Shown: piece after piece, positions 16,626 to 26,200 of the stretch
How the letters are laid out: each line of letters begins with the position of its first letter
Numbering within the stretch: position 1 is the first letter of the stretch
NCBI GenBank assembly: GCA_018660835.1
Contig: JABJJN010000021.1
Coordinates: 1 to 64,000, forward strand
Length of the DNA stretch: 64,000 nt
From: Gemmatimonadota bacterium
Lineage (GTDB): Bacteria > Latescibacterota > UBA2968 > UBA8231
Direction of reading: 5' to 3'
Position numbers and translations under genes: made by a program
The notes under the pieces: model-generated
What the model saw: the letters and a program-made list of their open reading frames with translations, nothing else
What the model was told of the DNA's origin: nothing
Database searches by the model: none

Positions 16626-18319
16626 ATCGCTCACAGACCGTCAGTATGAGCACAACGCGGGTCCGGGATATTCTCCGAGAGATCGAAGATCGTGAGAGTG
16701 ATCTGAATGTCTGCCCCGCCGAAGATGTGCCAGGGCCAGGTGGTGGCGTCTACATCACGCGGGTGACACCGCTGAATCTCAAGCATCTGGAATGGATGGA
16801 GTCGCGCAATCCCTCGCGCAGTGAAACGACCTATGTCGATGTCCGCTTTGTACGCGGCGACCCCAATACGGGTACAGAAGTGCCGCCACCCGACGAAATC
16901 GACGCAAAGCCAGAAGTCGTTCCCGATCAGAAAGATCGGGAGAAGCGCGCCAGTGAATACTCGAAAGCCGTAGGCGAGGCGGCAATGACCGTGGCGCGAC
17001 GAGCCGAGTCAGTACAACGTGCCCTTGGCAGTGCTGACTTCTCCGTTGCCGATCTACGCAAGCCAGATACAGATGCCAGCCTGCGGCAGTTCGAGAGATC
17101 CTTTGCCGACTTTCATGGATCGGTAAAAAAGGCCCTCGATGAATATCTGCAGGGCAACACACTGGTGATGGATCTGATCCTCAAGTTTCAGCTCGACAAA
17201 GACACGGTGCGACACGCTCTGTCCGTGGCGGCCTTCGCAACCGAGATGGCGTCGTCCCTTGGCCTGCGCGACGGCGACGAGCAGGCCCTGACCAGATACT
17301 TCGATCAGGCAGATATGTCGCAGATCCTCGCCGATCTTTCTCTCGATCCGTCCACGGCGGGGGAGCTGACGGAAGAAGAACGGGAGGCGCATCGCTTCGA
17401 GTTGTTCCGTGAGGAACTCGTCGAGATTTTTCTTGGCGGCTTTATGCATGACTGTGGACTATGGACGGAGCCCTTCCATCTGGCTGAAGGCCATGAAGTG
17501 AAGGGGGCCAAAGTCATTTCGGAGACAAGAGAAGTGCGTCGTTTTGCACCTTCTCTGGAGAAGATTGTCCTCTTCCACTCCGACTTGATTCGACTGTCGC
17601 AGAAGCAGGGCGTGGTCCAGGTGATCGAGAACCCGGATGATCCGACGAAGATCCAGTTCCGGCGTGAGTTCTACGATGACCTCGACAATGCCCAGGCTGC
17701 TGCCGAACTGAGGACGGGTCGCAGCCGCGCAGAAGTCCTCACGCCTGCCGATCTGCGTAAGTTGCTACCTGTCGCTCTGGCCGAATACTTCATCAGCCAG
17801 ACCCGTGATATCTACGACAAGACCGATGTAGAGGTCATCAACGATCTGGTTTTGCACGCACGCGGGGGGCTTTTTCAGCGCTACCTCGTCGTGTTGTGTA
17901 ACTCGCGCGTTGATTTGATCGCGCCTCGACGTGCCCTGGTCACACTCAGTGGCCATCTGTCGATGATGGTTGACGGCGGCAGCGACCCTCGGCGCCGGGA
18001 TGGCCGCAGAGCCCAGCGCCTGGTTGTCGATGGCTTCGATGCGGGGAGTCTGATGCATGGTCGAGATCGAAACTCACCGCATCTGATCACGCTCTTTCAG
18101 AAACGAGGTGATGGCAGTCGTGAGCCTCTCGAACATGTGCTGCCGCAGGAGCACTCCTTGTGGGAGCGTGCCGCCGGGCGCGATAGCCGCATGTATATCG
18201 CCGCCGGTCGATACCGCAACAATCTGTCCTTCAAGGTCACAGGGTTCATGAGTGATGAGGTATACGCGCGTGTCCTTGGCGACTACGAAAACGAACTCGA
18301 CCGCAGACTGAGTGGATGA
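16622..18319 (+). CDS. HD-domain phosphohydrolase-like protein
   Basis: A 565-residue cytosolic protein. The first ~190 residues are charged and low in recognisable motifs. From ~197 an HD-type domain follows, with possible metal ligands at HALSVAAFATEMA (~197), FMHDCGLW (HD, ~276), HEVKGAKV (~291) and LFHSDL (~319), an HD-GYP-like layout but without the GYP loop. The C-terminal ~150 residues hold no domain I can name. The substrate could be a cyclic or other nucleotide. The start is the GTG at 16622, with GAGG seven bases upstream; a longer in-frame extension covers the previous gene. It is coupled by overlaps to the genes on both sides. Confidence 0.76.
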   Translation: MNRSQTVSMSTTRVRDILREIEDRESDLNVCPAEDVPGPGGGVYITRVTPLNLKHLEWMESRNPSRSETTYVDVRFVRGDPNTGTEVPPPDEIDAKPEVVPDQKDREKRASEYSKAVGEAAMTVARRAESVQRALGSADFSVADLRKPDTDASLRQFERSFADFHGSVKKALDEYLQGNTLVMDLILKFQLDKDTVRHALSVAAFATEMASSLGLRDGDEQALTRYFDQADMSQILADLSLDPSTAGELTEEEREAHRFELFREELVEIFLGGFMHDCGLWTEPFHLAEGHEVKGAKVISETREVRRFAPSLEKIVLFHSDLIRLSQKQGVVQVIENPDDPTKIQFRREFYDDLDNAQAAAELRTGRSRAEVLTPADLRKLLPVALAEYFISQTRDIYDKTDVEVINDLVLHARGGLFQRYLVVLCNSRVDLIAPRRALVTLSGHLSMMVDGGSDPRRRDGRRAQRLVVDGFDAGSLMHGRDRNSPHLITLFQKRGDGSREPLEHVLPQEHSLWERAAGRDSRMYIAAGRYRNNLSFKVTGFMSDEVYARVLGDYENELDRRLSG

Positions 18320-19119
18320 TGCGGCGTCTGTCCATCCTCGCGCTGTGCCTGTCCGCCTGCGTCCTAGGTGGCGGCGCGCTGAGGGTGCACGATCTGGGTG
18401 CCGACATCCTGGGCGGCGACGATCCGAGGGCCGCAGACGCTCGAGACATCACTTTCGTCAGCCCGGCAACTCACGTGCAACTGGTCGAACTGTATACATC
18501 ACAGGGTTGCAGCAGTTGCCCACCTGCTGAGAGCTGGTTGGGGAACTGGAAGGAGAATGAGCAGCTCTGGGAGAACGTGGTGCCCATTGCCTTCCATGTT
18601 GACTACTGGAATCGGCTCGGCTGGACGGATCCATTCAGTCATTCCGACTTCACACGCCGTCAACGTCGTTACGCAAATGTCTGGGGTCACCCTACGGTCT
18701 ATACGCCGGGTTTTGTCGTCGATGGCCATCCATGGCGTGGCTGGTTCGAAGGGTCACCTCTGCCGGCGGTGCAGGACAGCAGTGGGGTTCTGAGTCTGCA
18801 CTGGGATGGTGAGTCAGCGGACGTGAGATTCCAACCTAATCCCGCCACGTTACGACCCAGTACCGCCCATATCGCCTTGCTGACAATGGGCCAACCGACA
18901 CAGATCGCAGCAGGCGAAAATCGGGGCCGGGAAATGTCTGCTGATTTCGTTGTCGTCGATCTTGAGGAAACTGGCATGCATAAGCAGGATGGTGAGTGGC
19001 GAGGTCGTGTGTCTCTGCAGGCAGAGGAAAGGCAGTTGGTGAAGGCCATCGTTGGCTGGGTCACCGCCCGGCCTCAGGGAACCGTCCTACAAGCAGCGGG
19101 GGGGTGGGTAACGCCTTGA
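18316..19119 (+). CDS. DUF1223 thioredoxin-like lipoprotein
   Basis: A 267-residue protein of the DUF1223 family (PF06764). The N-terminus has a short hydrophobic segment ending in LSAC (lipobox, Cys ~15), so it is probably a lipoprotein. The DUF1223 core starts at VELYTSQGCSSCPPAE, with a thioredoxin-like CxxC, then FHVDYWNRLGW and a GHPTVYTPGFVVDG segment, the equivalent of the cis-Pro loop. A redox role in the periplasm is plausible but unproven. It overlaps the HD gene (ATGA) and the following PhyH gene (TTGA). Confidence 0.85.
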   Translation: MMRRLSILALCLSACVLGGGALRVHDLGADILGGDDPRAADARDITFVSPATHVQLVELYTSQGCSSCPPAESWLGNWKENEQLWENVVPIAFHVDYWNRLGWTDPFSHSDFTRRQRRYANVWGHPTVYTPGFVVDGHPWRGWFEGSPLPAVQDSSGVLSLHWDGESADVRFQPNPATLRPSTAHIALLTMGQPTQIAAGENRGREMSADFVVVDLEETGMHKQDGEWRGRVSLQAEERQLVKAIVGWVTARPQGTVLQAAGGWVTP

Positions 19120-19916
19120 GCGCAGTGGACGTCCATCGGCAAGAGGTGATCAATCAGGGCTTCACGATGCTCGAATCAGTCATACCCACCGACGAAGTGG
19201 GGCAAGTGTGCGAGCAGGTCACCGCCGCCGCCGTCGGTCACGACATTGCCAATGTACCCGCGGGACGGGGCGCCGTTTCCGGGCTGATCAACCAGACTCA
19301 GTGCTTCGTTCCTTATCTGGTAGAACCCCGATTGCTCGGCTTGACTCAGGCGCTGCTGGGTGAGCATGTGCGGGTCTCTTATACCTCCACGATCGTCGCA
19401 CTACCTGGCGCGACGAAGCTCAAGTGGCACGCCGACTGGCCTTTCAATCAACACAATGCGGGCCACTTGGATGCGCCGTATCCGGACGCCGTCATGCATC
19501 TGACCTCCATCTGGATGCTCACCGACTTTACCCATGGCAATGGCGCCACCTTCATCGTACCCGGCAGTCACCGTGAGCCAAACAATCCCACCGGAGGGTA
19601 CGGTATGGGCGAGTTCGATGATCATCCGGATGCGAAGCAGATGACGGGCAAAGCGGGATCGGTGATGGTCATGGACAGCCGCATGTGGCATGCGGCGCCT
19701 GCCAACACATCAGAAGAGGCACGAATCGGACTGGCGATTCGCTGGGCGCCCTGGTGGTTGAATCTGGACGTCCTGATGGCCGGTTCAGATGAGCGTCGCC
19801 GGATGGTGGACGAGCCGGGACGGAAAGACAATCAGGTGCCCGCCGTGGATCGGGCTGTTTTCGAGGGGCTCGATGCGCCGGTTCAGACCCTGTTTCGCCA
19901 CTGGGTCAGGGACTGA
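19116..19916 (+). CDS. Phytanoyl-CoA dioxygenase (PhyH) family protein
   Basis: An oxygenase of about 266 residues with the HxD motif in LKWHADWPF, a GATFIVPGSHREP turn, a distal His in SRMWHAAPANTS, and Arg in ARIGLAIRW. The start is uncertain: the open frame runs back to 18996 inside the DUF1223 gene, and no ATG lies near the domain start. I chose TTG at 19116, which overlaps the previous stop by 4 bp as other genes in this operon do. GTG at 19104 or 19128 would also work. Last gene of the nine-gene run. Confidence 0.83.
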   Translation: MSAVDVHRQEVINQGFTMLESVIPTDEVGQVCEQVTAAAVGHDIANVPAGRGAVSGLINQTQCFVPYLVEPRLLGLTQALLGEHVRVSYTSTIVALPGATKLKWHADWPFNQHNAGHLDAPYPDAVMHLTSIWMLTDFTHGNGATFIVPGSHREPNNPTGGYGMGEFDDHPDAKQMTGKAGSVMVMDSRMWHAAPANTSEEARIGLAIRWAPWWLNLDVLMAGSDERRRMVDEPGRKDNQVPAVDRAVFEGLDAPVQTLFRHWVRD

Positions 19917-19935
19917 CCCAGTCGCCGGAGCAGAC

Positions 19936-19973
19936 AAAAAAGTCCCCGCCGGTCAGCAGCAACCCGGCGGGGA
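19936..19973 (-). terminator. Intrinsic terminator for the HAD gene
   Basis: On the minus strand, a 10-bp GC-rich stem (19943-19952 with 19964-19973; core CCCCGCCGG/CCGGCGGGG) with an 11-nt loop is followed by six T residues (A-run at 19936-19941 on the plus strand). It lies ~150 bp downstream of the minus-strand gene ending at 20123. The same hairpin could also stop plus-strand transcription from 19916, but it lacks a T-run on that side. Confidence 0.75.
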
Positions 19974-20122
19974 GCCCCAAGAAATCTGGATCTGCTTGGC
20001 CCTGGCAGACCTCACAGATCCATTCCTATGATCGGACGGTCTCGGCCGAACTTGAGGAAATCGTCGGCCTCGCATTAAAGCGATCCTTCGATGTTGATCA
20101 AAAGTGATTGTTTTTATGGATG

Positions 20123-20767
20123 TTACGATACAGACTTCAGAATCTGTGGTAATTCTGCATAGGCACTGAAAGTGGTGTGCGCACCTGCACTTTCGAGCAC
20201 CTGCGCCGCGTGCGAAGAGGTGAAGCCGATAGGCCGCATACCGGCTGCGACGGCCGCCTCGACTCCGGGGACCGAATCCTCGATCACCAGACAGTCCGCA
20301 GGTGGGATTCCCAAGCGCTGTGCAGCCAGCAAAAACAGATCGGGTGCAGGTTTGCCATTAGCCACCTCGGCGGCACTGCAGATCACCTCGAAATAGTGCG
20401 CAATCCCGACTTTCTCAATGGAAAAGCGGATGCGCTCCGGGCCACCAGAGGAGGCGACAGCAATGGGCGTCTGGGCGGCGTGTAAGTCGGCGAGGACCTG
20501 CTGCAGTCCGTCGAAACTGCCCAGTGTGTCTTCGGCGGCGGCATAGTATTCCTGCTCGCGCTCCAGAAGAATGTCGTCTGTGAGCGGATGGCCCTGGTGA
20601 CGGTAGTGCTCCAGAACGGCCGGATCCGACCGTCCGATAAAGACTTCGATATCGGCCAACTCAACTTCGATGCCGCGTCGACGCAGCACGGGAAGCCAGG
20701 CAGAGCAGCTGAGTTTTTCACTGTCGACGAGGACCCCGTCACAATCCCAAATCACGGCTGTTGTCAT
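20123..20767 (-). CDS. HAD-superfamily hydrolase, beta-phosphoglucomutase-like
   Basis: A 214-residue HAD hydrolase of subfamily IA. Motif I is WDCDGVLVDSE (~7-17), motif II is VASSGG (~100), motif III is the lysine in NGKPAPDLFLLAA, and motif IV is VIEDSVPGVEAAVAAGM. The cap resembles beta-phosphoglucomutase and phosphatase members, so the substrate is probably a sugar phosphate. Start chosen at ATG 20767 (MTTAVIWD), although the ribosome site is weak; a TTG at 20827 is the alternative. Divergent from serS across 125 bp. Confidence 0.88.
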   Translation of the reverse strand: MTTAVIWDCDGVLVDSEKLSCSAWLPVLRRRGIEVELADIEVFIGRSDPAVLEHYRHQGHPLTDDILLEREQEYYAAAEDTLGSFDGLQQVLADLHAAQTPIAVASSGGPERIRFSIEKVGIAHYFEVICSAAEVANGKPAPDLFLLAAQRLGIPPADCLVIEDSVPGVEAAVAAGMRPIGFTSSHAAQVLESAGAHTTFSAYAELPQILKSVS

Positions 20768-20892
20768 GGGGGGAACAAAGAAACGATCGAGGCTGGTGAC
20801 AAGAGCGGTTGCGATTGTGGGCAGCAACCTCGTTTTTTGGATATAGAGAGAAGACCCCGATCACTACCGTCCAGTGAGCCAACAATTGCCCC

Positions 20893-22272
20893 ATGATTGA
20901 CGTCAAGCAGATCCGCCAGAATCCAGACCAATTGCGCCAGGCCATCGCCCGGCGTGGAGTCGACCCCGAGTTGGCCAATGTCGATCGCTTTCTCGAGCTC
21001 GATGCGAAGCGGCGTGAGTTACAGCAGGAGATCGATGGTCTCAATGCGGGAAAGAAGGAACTGGCACAGCTGGGCCGTACCGATCCAGACGCAGCCCGCG
21101 AGAAAGGCCAGCAGCTACGCGAAAAAGGTAGGGAGCTGGAGACCGCCCTCGGGCAGGTGGGTGAGCAGTGGCAGCAGATTCTCGATTGGTTTCCGAATTA
21201 CCCGCATGACGAGATGCCGGAAGGTGCGGGCGAGCCGGACAATGTCGAAGAGGGGGTGTGGTTGCCGGGCAGCGGTTATCTGCCCGCAGATCAACTCGGC
21301 AAGGGCGAGCACAGCGCCGCATCGATGCCTGCTCATCCTCTGCACGCCGACGGTGAGTTTGCTCCCAAGGAGCATCACGAACTGACACCGCTGCATGGTG
21401 TGGACACACTGCAGGCGTCACAGGTGTCCGGCTCTCGCTTCACTTATCTGAAGGGCGACGTGGCCCTCCTGCAATATGGACTGCAGCAAATGCTCACGAA
21501 TGAGCTCATCCGGCGTGGCTACGAAATGATGGTGCCGCCGCTGCTGGTGCGCGAACGGACGCTCTATGGCACGTCTCATTTTCCCGAAGGGCGGGATCAG
21601 GTCTACGCCATCGAGACTGAGAACGTTGAAGATTCCACGCAGCTGTTCCTCGTGGGCTCATCCGAACCATCGAACTTCTCATACTTCATGGACCGTACAC
21701 TGCAGGAAGTCGAGTTGCCGGTGAAGATCTTCGCCTTCACCACTTGCTTTCGCTCTGAAGCCGGTTCCTGGGGGAAGGATGTTCGCGGTATCAAACGACT
21801 CCATCAGTTCGACAAGATGGAGATGAATGCTGTGTGTGCCCCTGATCAGTCCGAGGACATCTATCAGGAATTTGGACAGATCAATGAGTGGCTCCTGCAG
21901 GAACTACAGTTGCCCTATCGCATGGTCGACAAGTGCGGGGGCGATGCAGGCTATCTGGCCAGCCACAGACAACGGGACGGTGAAGTGTGGATGCCAGGTA
22001 CGGGGGCCTACATGGAAGTGATGACCGACACGAACACCACCGACTACCAGGCGCGCCGAATGAACATTCGTTATCGGCCGAAAGGTGGCGGAAGTCTGCA
22101 ATTCTGTCACACCGTGAATGATACGGGGTGTGCCATGGGGCGCATGATCATCGCCATCATGGAGAACTATCAGCAAGCCGATGGATCGATTCGCATACCT
22201 GATGCCCTGCGCAGCGTTGTCGGCAAAGATCAACTCACGCCGAGTGCCGATCCGGGCTCGAAGGGCAAGTAG
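20893..22272 (+). CDS. serS: Seryl-tRNA synthetase
   Basis: A 459-residue class II aminoacyl-tRNA synthetase charging tRNA-Ser. The N-terminal coiled-coil arm runs from the MIDVKQIRQNPDQL opening to ~100. Then come the catalytic domain motif 2 (CFRSEAGSWGKDVRGIKRLHQF, ~290-310) and motif 3 (GCAMGRMIIAIMENYQ, ~420). Slightly longer than the common ~425 residues. It lies 8 bp upstream of folD, so the two are probably co-transcribed. Confidence 0.96.
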   Translation: MIDVKQIRQNPDQLRQAIARRGVDPELANVDRFLELDAKRRELQQEIDGLNAGKKELAQLGRTDPDAAREKGQQLREKGRELETALGQVGEQWQQILDWFPNYPHDEMPEGAGEPDNVEEGVWLPGSGYLPADQLGKGEHSAASMPAHPLHADGEFAPKEHHELTPLHGVDTLQASQVSGSRFTYLKGDVALLQYGLQQMLTNELIRRGYEMMVPPLLVRERTLYGTSHFPEGRDQVYAIETENVEDSTQLFLVGSSEPSNFSYFMDRTLQEVELPVKIFAFTTCFRSEAGSWGKDVRGIKRLHQFDKMEMNAVCAPDQSEDIYQEFGQINEWLLQELQLPYRMVDKCGGDAGYLASHRQRDGEVWMPGTGAYMEVMTDTNTTDYQARRMNIRYRPKGGGSLQFCHTVNDTGCAMGRMIIAIMENYQQADGSIRIPDALRSVVGKDQLTPSADPGSKGK

Positions 22273-22280
22273 AGCGTTCA

Positions 22281-23171
22281 ATGACCGCAAAGATTCTGGA
22301 CGGAAACGAGTTAGCAAAAACCGCACGTGCTGAACTGCAAGCGGAAGTTGCTGAGTTGCAATCCAAACACGGTGTTGTGCCGGGACTGGCAGTGGTGATC
22401 GTAGGCGATGATCCCGCTTCCATGTCTTATGTGCGCGGCAAACGCAAGGCAGCAGCAGAGGTCGGCATTCACTCTCAAGAGTCGAAGTTTGATGCCGATC
22501 TACCACAAGTGGAGTTGATCGCCGAGATCGAACGACTCAACGCCGATCCTGGGGTCCACGGAATTCTGGTACAATTGCCTTTACCGGGCGATCTGGACGA
22601 AGAGGCTGTCCTGAATGCGGTTGACCCAGACAAGGACGCCGACGGCCTACATCCGGTAAACCTCGGTCGATTGATGCGTGGGCAAGAGGGATTTCTGCCC
22701 TGCACGCCACACGGAGTGCAGCAAATCCTGCAGCGTAGTGGCATCGATGTGGCAGGAAAACATGTGGTCATCGTAGGTCGCAGCAGTCTTGTGGGCAAAC
22801 CACTGGCGAATATGCTGACGATGAAAGCAACGGGCGCCAATGCGACCGTCACCTTGTGTCACACCGGCACGACGGATCTGGCGTATCACACCCGTCAGGC
22901 GGATGTTCTGGTCGTGGTCACGGGCTTCCGCAACACAGTAACGGCGGATATGGTCAAAGAGGGTGTCGTCGTGATTGATGTTGGCGTCAATCAAGTAGAG
23001 GACGCCAGTCGCAAACGTGGCTACCGACTCGTTGGTGATGTCGATTTTGATGCGGTGAAGGAAGTCGCGTCGGCGATCACGCCTGTTCCCGGTGGCGTTG
23101 GCCCCTGGACGATTACGATGTTGCTATTCAACACGGTGCAGGCAGCAAAACGCTCCAACCAACTCGACTGA
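22281..23171 (+). CDS. folD: Methylenetetrahydrofolate dehydrogenase / methenyltetrahydrofolate cyclohydrolase
   Basis: A 296-residue bifunctional folate enzyme of one-carbon metabolism in the cytosol. The catalytic lysine is in SYVRGKRKAA (~52-61), and QLPLPGDLDE, VGRSSLVGKPLANML (Rossmann NADP site) and PGGVGPWT are present. The last motif has Trp where Met is usual. Length is typical. It directly follows serS. Confidence 0.96.
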   Translation: MTAKILDGNELAKTARAELQAEVAELQSKHGVVPGLAVVIVGDDPASMSYVRGKRKAAAEVGIHSQESKFDADLPQVELIAEIERLNADPGVHGILVQLPLPGDLDEEAVLNAVDPDKDADGLHPVNLGRLMRGQEGFLPCTPHGVQQILQRSGIDVAGKHVVIVGRSSLVGKPLANMLTMKATGANATVTLCHTGTTDLAYHTRQADVLVVVTGFRNTVTADMVKEGVVVIDVGVNQVEDASRKRGYRLVGDVDFDAVKEVASAITPVPGGVGPWTITMLLFNTVQAAKRSNQLD

Positions 23172-23264
23172 TCCCCTCAGTCGAGTATCTCCCCAGCCAT
23201 CTTCCGAATCGAGCGGTCATCGCTTCTTCCAGATGAGTCCGTTCGCACTAGAGTGAGACGATCG

Positions 23265-26200
23265 ATGCGCTGGATCATTCGATATTTCCTGATTGTCGTC
23301 GTCGCTGTGCTGCTCTGTAAGCCAGTGGCGGCACAAACAACGATCTCCATCCTTCAAGATGGCAGTGGCGATGTCGAGAGTCTCGTCGGGGCCCTTGGTG
23401 AACTGCCCAATCGCCTGAACGAGCCCTACATACTCGAGTTTCAGGATAGTGAGACGTACGAAGAGACAGCCACCGTCGATGTGAGAATTCGCGAGGGTGG
23501 TTCATTGACTATCCGCGCAGCGAGTGGTCAGTTCCCCATACTGCGGTCGGACAAGAACAAGAAAGCGGCTGTGATACTGGCGTCATCTGGGGTCATCCTC
23601 GAAGGACTGGTTCTGGAGGGTGGCAACAAGAGGCCAGGTGTGCATATAGAGTGGTCGGACCACCACACGATTCGCGGCTGTGTCATTCGCGGCACACGGC
23701 AGGCGAACACGGCGGGTATCTACATACAAGGCGGGCAGAACAATCTCGTCGTCGACAACGATCTGACGGACAATCGGGTCGGCATTGTGTTATTCGATCA
23801 GGCAGACAACAACGTCATCCGCAACAATCGGATCTTCGACAATGAGGTCAGGGGGCTGTGGCTATATAAAGAAGCCGCCGAGAATCAGATCCTGCACAAC
23901 AGTCTCTGGCACAACGCCATCGAAATTCACATCGGCAACAATGGGAAAAAGAAGGACGAGCCCGGGGAGAACAATCAGTTCCTGCACAACGTTGTCGCTG
24001 CAGCCAGCGGCGGCACTGTCATACATGTCAGGCGTGAAGGCAATCCCGGCACACTCCCACCAAATACGACGTCCGACTTCAATCTGCTCTTCGCTCCGGC
24101 GGGCGCCACATTCGCCACACTGGACAACACGACGATCTCTGATCTTGGCAATTGGCAATCCGTGACAAATGCCGATCTGCACTCGGTTGGCACGGATCCT
24201 CTCTTTGTAGACACACCGAATGATCTCCACCTGCAGTCCACGGAGGGCAGCTATCACGACGGTGCGTGGATCGCTGACGGCAGTCATTCTCCGGGAATCG
24301 ATGCGGGCGATGCGACGGCGGCTGTTGGTGATGAGACAGATCCCAATGGCGGTCGTGTGAATCTGGGGGCCTACGGAGGCACGGCGCAGGCATCACGCAC
24401 AGGAACCGCAGGACCTACCTTCCCCTCAGGAGCGTTCAATGGCGTCGTTGCTGTCACAGAGGGGTTGGGACAGCATGAGGTGTCGATCGAAATCAGCCAT
24501 CCCTCCGGCACAGAATCACAGGTTCGTCTCGCATGGGCCACCGCCGAAGCAGGCCCGTTTTCGGCAGCGACACTGGCGGGGCCGGTCACGGCGACGCAGG
24601 GATCGCCGACGATCGACAATGCAGCGACCTACCAACTGTCCGCAATTCCCACAGTGGCTGGGAGCAACACCGTCACCTTTCGCTGGAACAGTGGTCCCGA
24701 TGTAGGACGGATTGACGGCCAGGCCTGGTTGCAGGTGACTGCCAACGACGGTTCCAACGATCAGGAGACGCCCGCCGTTCTTGCTGTGACCGTAGACAAT
24801 CTGGCCCCTCAGGGGCTGGCTGATCTGGCCTTGGCAGAGGCCTTCTCGAGCAGAGCGCGACTGTCCTGGACAGCCGCCACAAGCGAGACACGCTTCGACG
24901 CGTATTCGATCTGGTATGGGACGAGTGCGGCAGATGTCGAAGCGCGTTCGGGATCTGCCATTCAATGGTCAACGGGCCAGGACGAGACACTGGCCTCGAT
25001 CTCCACGTCGACGACGACCATCTCGGGTCTGACAAGGAACACGACCTATGCCGCTCAGATCTGGGCCCGCGACAATTACGGCAATGAGACGACGGACGGG
25101 CCGATTCGCGTTGAAACGACAAATCTGGACACGATCATCCACTATGTTGCCGCATCGGGAAGCAACAATGGCGTTGCCAACGATCCTGGCCAGCCCTGGA
25201 ATTCAATTGTCCGTGCCGTCAACGAGATCCCAAACAATCTCGTCAACGCTGAGGCGGCGTACATCGTCCGCATCCTGGATAGCTCCAGCTACCAGGGAAC
25301 GCCGACGCTTAACAACACGACGGATGCCACCTACAACATCACAATAGATGCCCCAGGACAGTCGCCGCTTCTCCAAGCATCGAACAACAAGATGGGCATC
25401 ATCATCAAGGCTGCCTACACCATCGTCGATGGGCTGGCGATTGAATCGACAAACAAGTGGGGGATAAATATCGTCACCGCTGATCACACGACGATACGCA
25501 ATTGCACCATCTTCGATGCGACCGGCAACAATGTGGGAGGACTGCGGATTCATAAGTCGAGCAACACCCGCATCTACGACAATCGCATTCACACGAACCC
25601 CGTCGGTATCCGAATTTCGGAGGACGCAGACTTCGCCAGTCTGCGCAACAATCTCATTCTCATGGGAGCTGGTGGGACTCGCGGTATCTTCGTCGACAAG
25701 AAGGCCGACGCAGATACACTGATCAACAACACCATCGTTGGGTTTGACCGGGGTATCTATTTCCGCGGGCCAGGCAACAACAACGCCGGCGATGGTCATG
25801 TCATCCGCAACAACATCTTTCATGATGTGGCTACGGGGTATCATCTCGATAGGGAACTCGGGGCAATCTTTGCATTGCTTGCCTACAACAACATCGACGT
25901 CCGTGACGGAGGTAATGTCGGTTCCATTACGGGAACGACGTATGCCACCATGGCTGAATGGCGGACGGCGACAGGTGCCGCCGAGGGAAGTATCTCCCTG
26001 GATCCACAGTTCGTCGACACGGCCACCGATGCGGCCCAATGGGATCTGCACCTGAAGAGCCAGGCAGGTCGGTGGACATCCGGCGGATTTGTTGCCGATG
26101 ACGTCAGCAGTCCCGCCATCGATGCAGGGCACCCGCGTGACGCGGTTGGAGCCGAGACTGCGCCAAATGGCAATCGAATCAACCTGGGCGTCTATGGCGG

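Noticed and set aside
25203..26132. A 309-residue minus-strand ORF inside the giant beta-helix gene
   Set aside because: It runs across the second beta-helix, which is continuous in the plus frame; repeats create long antisense frames.
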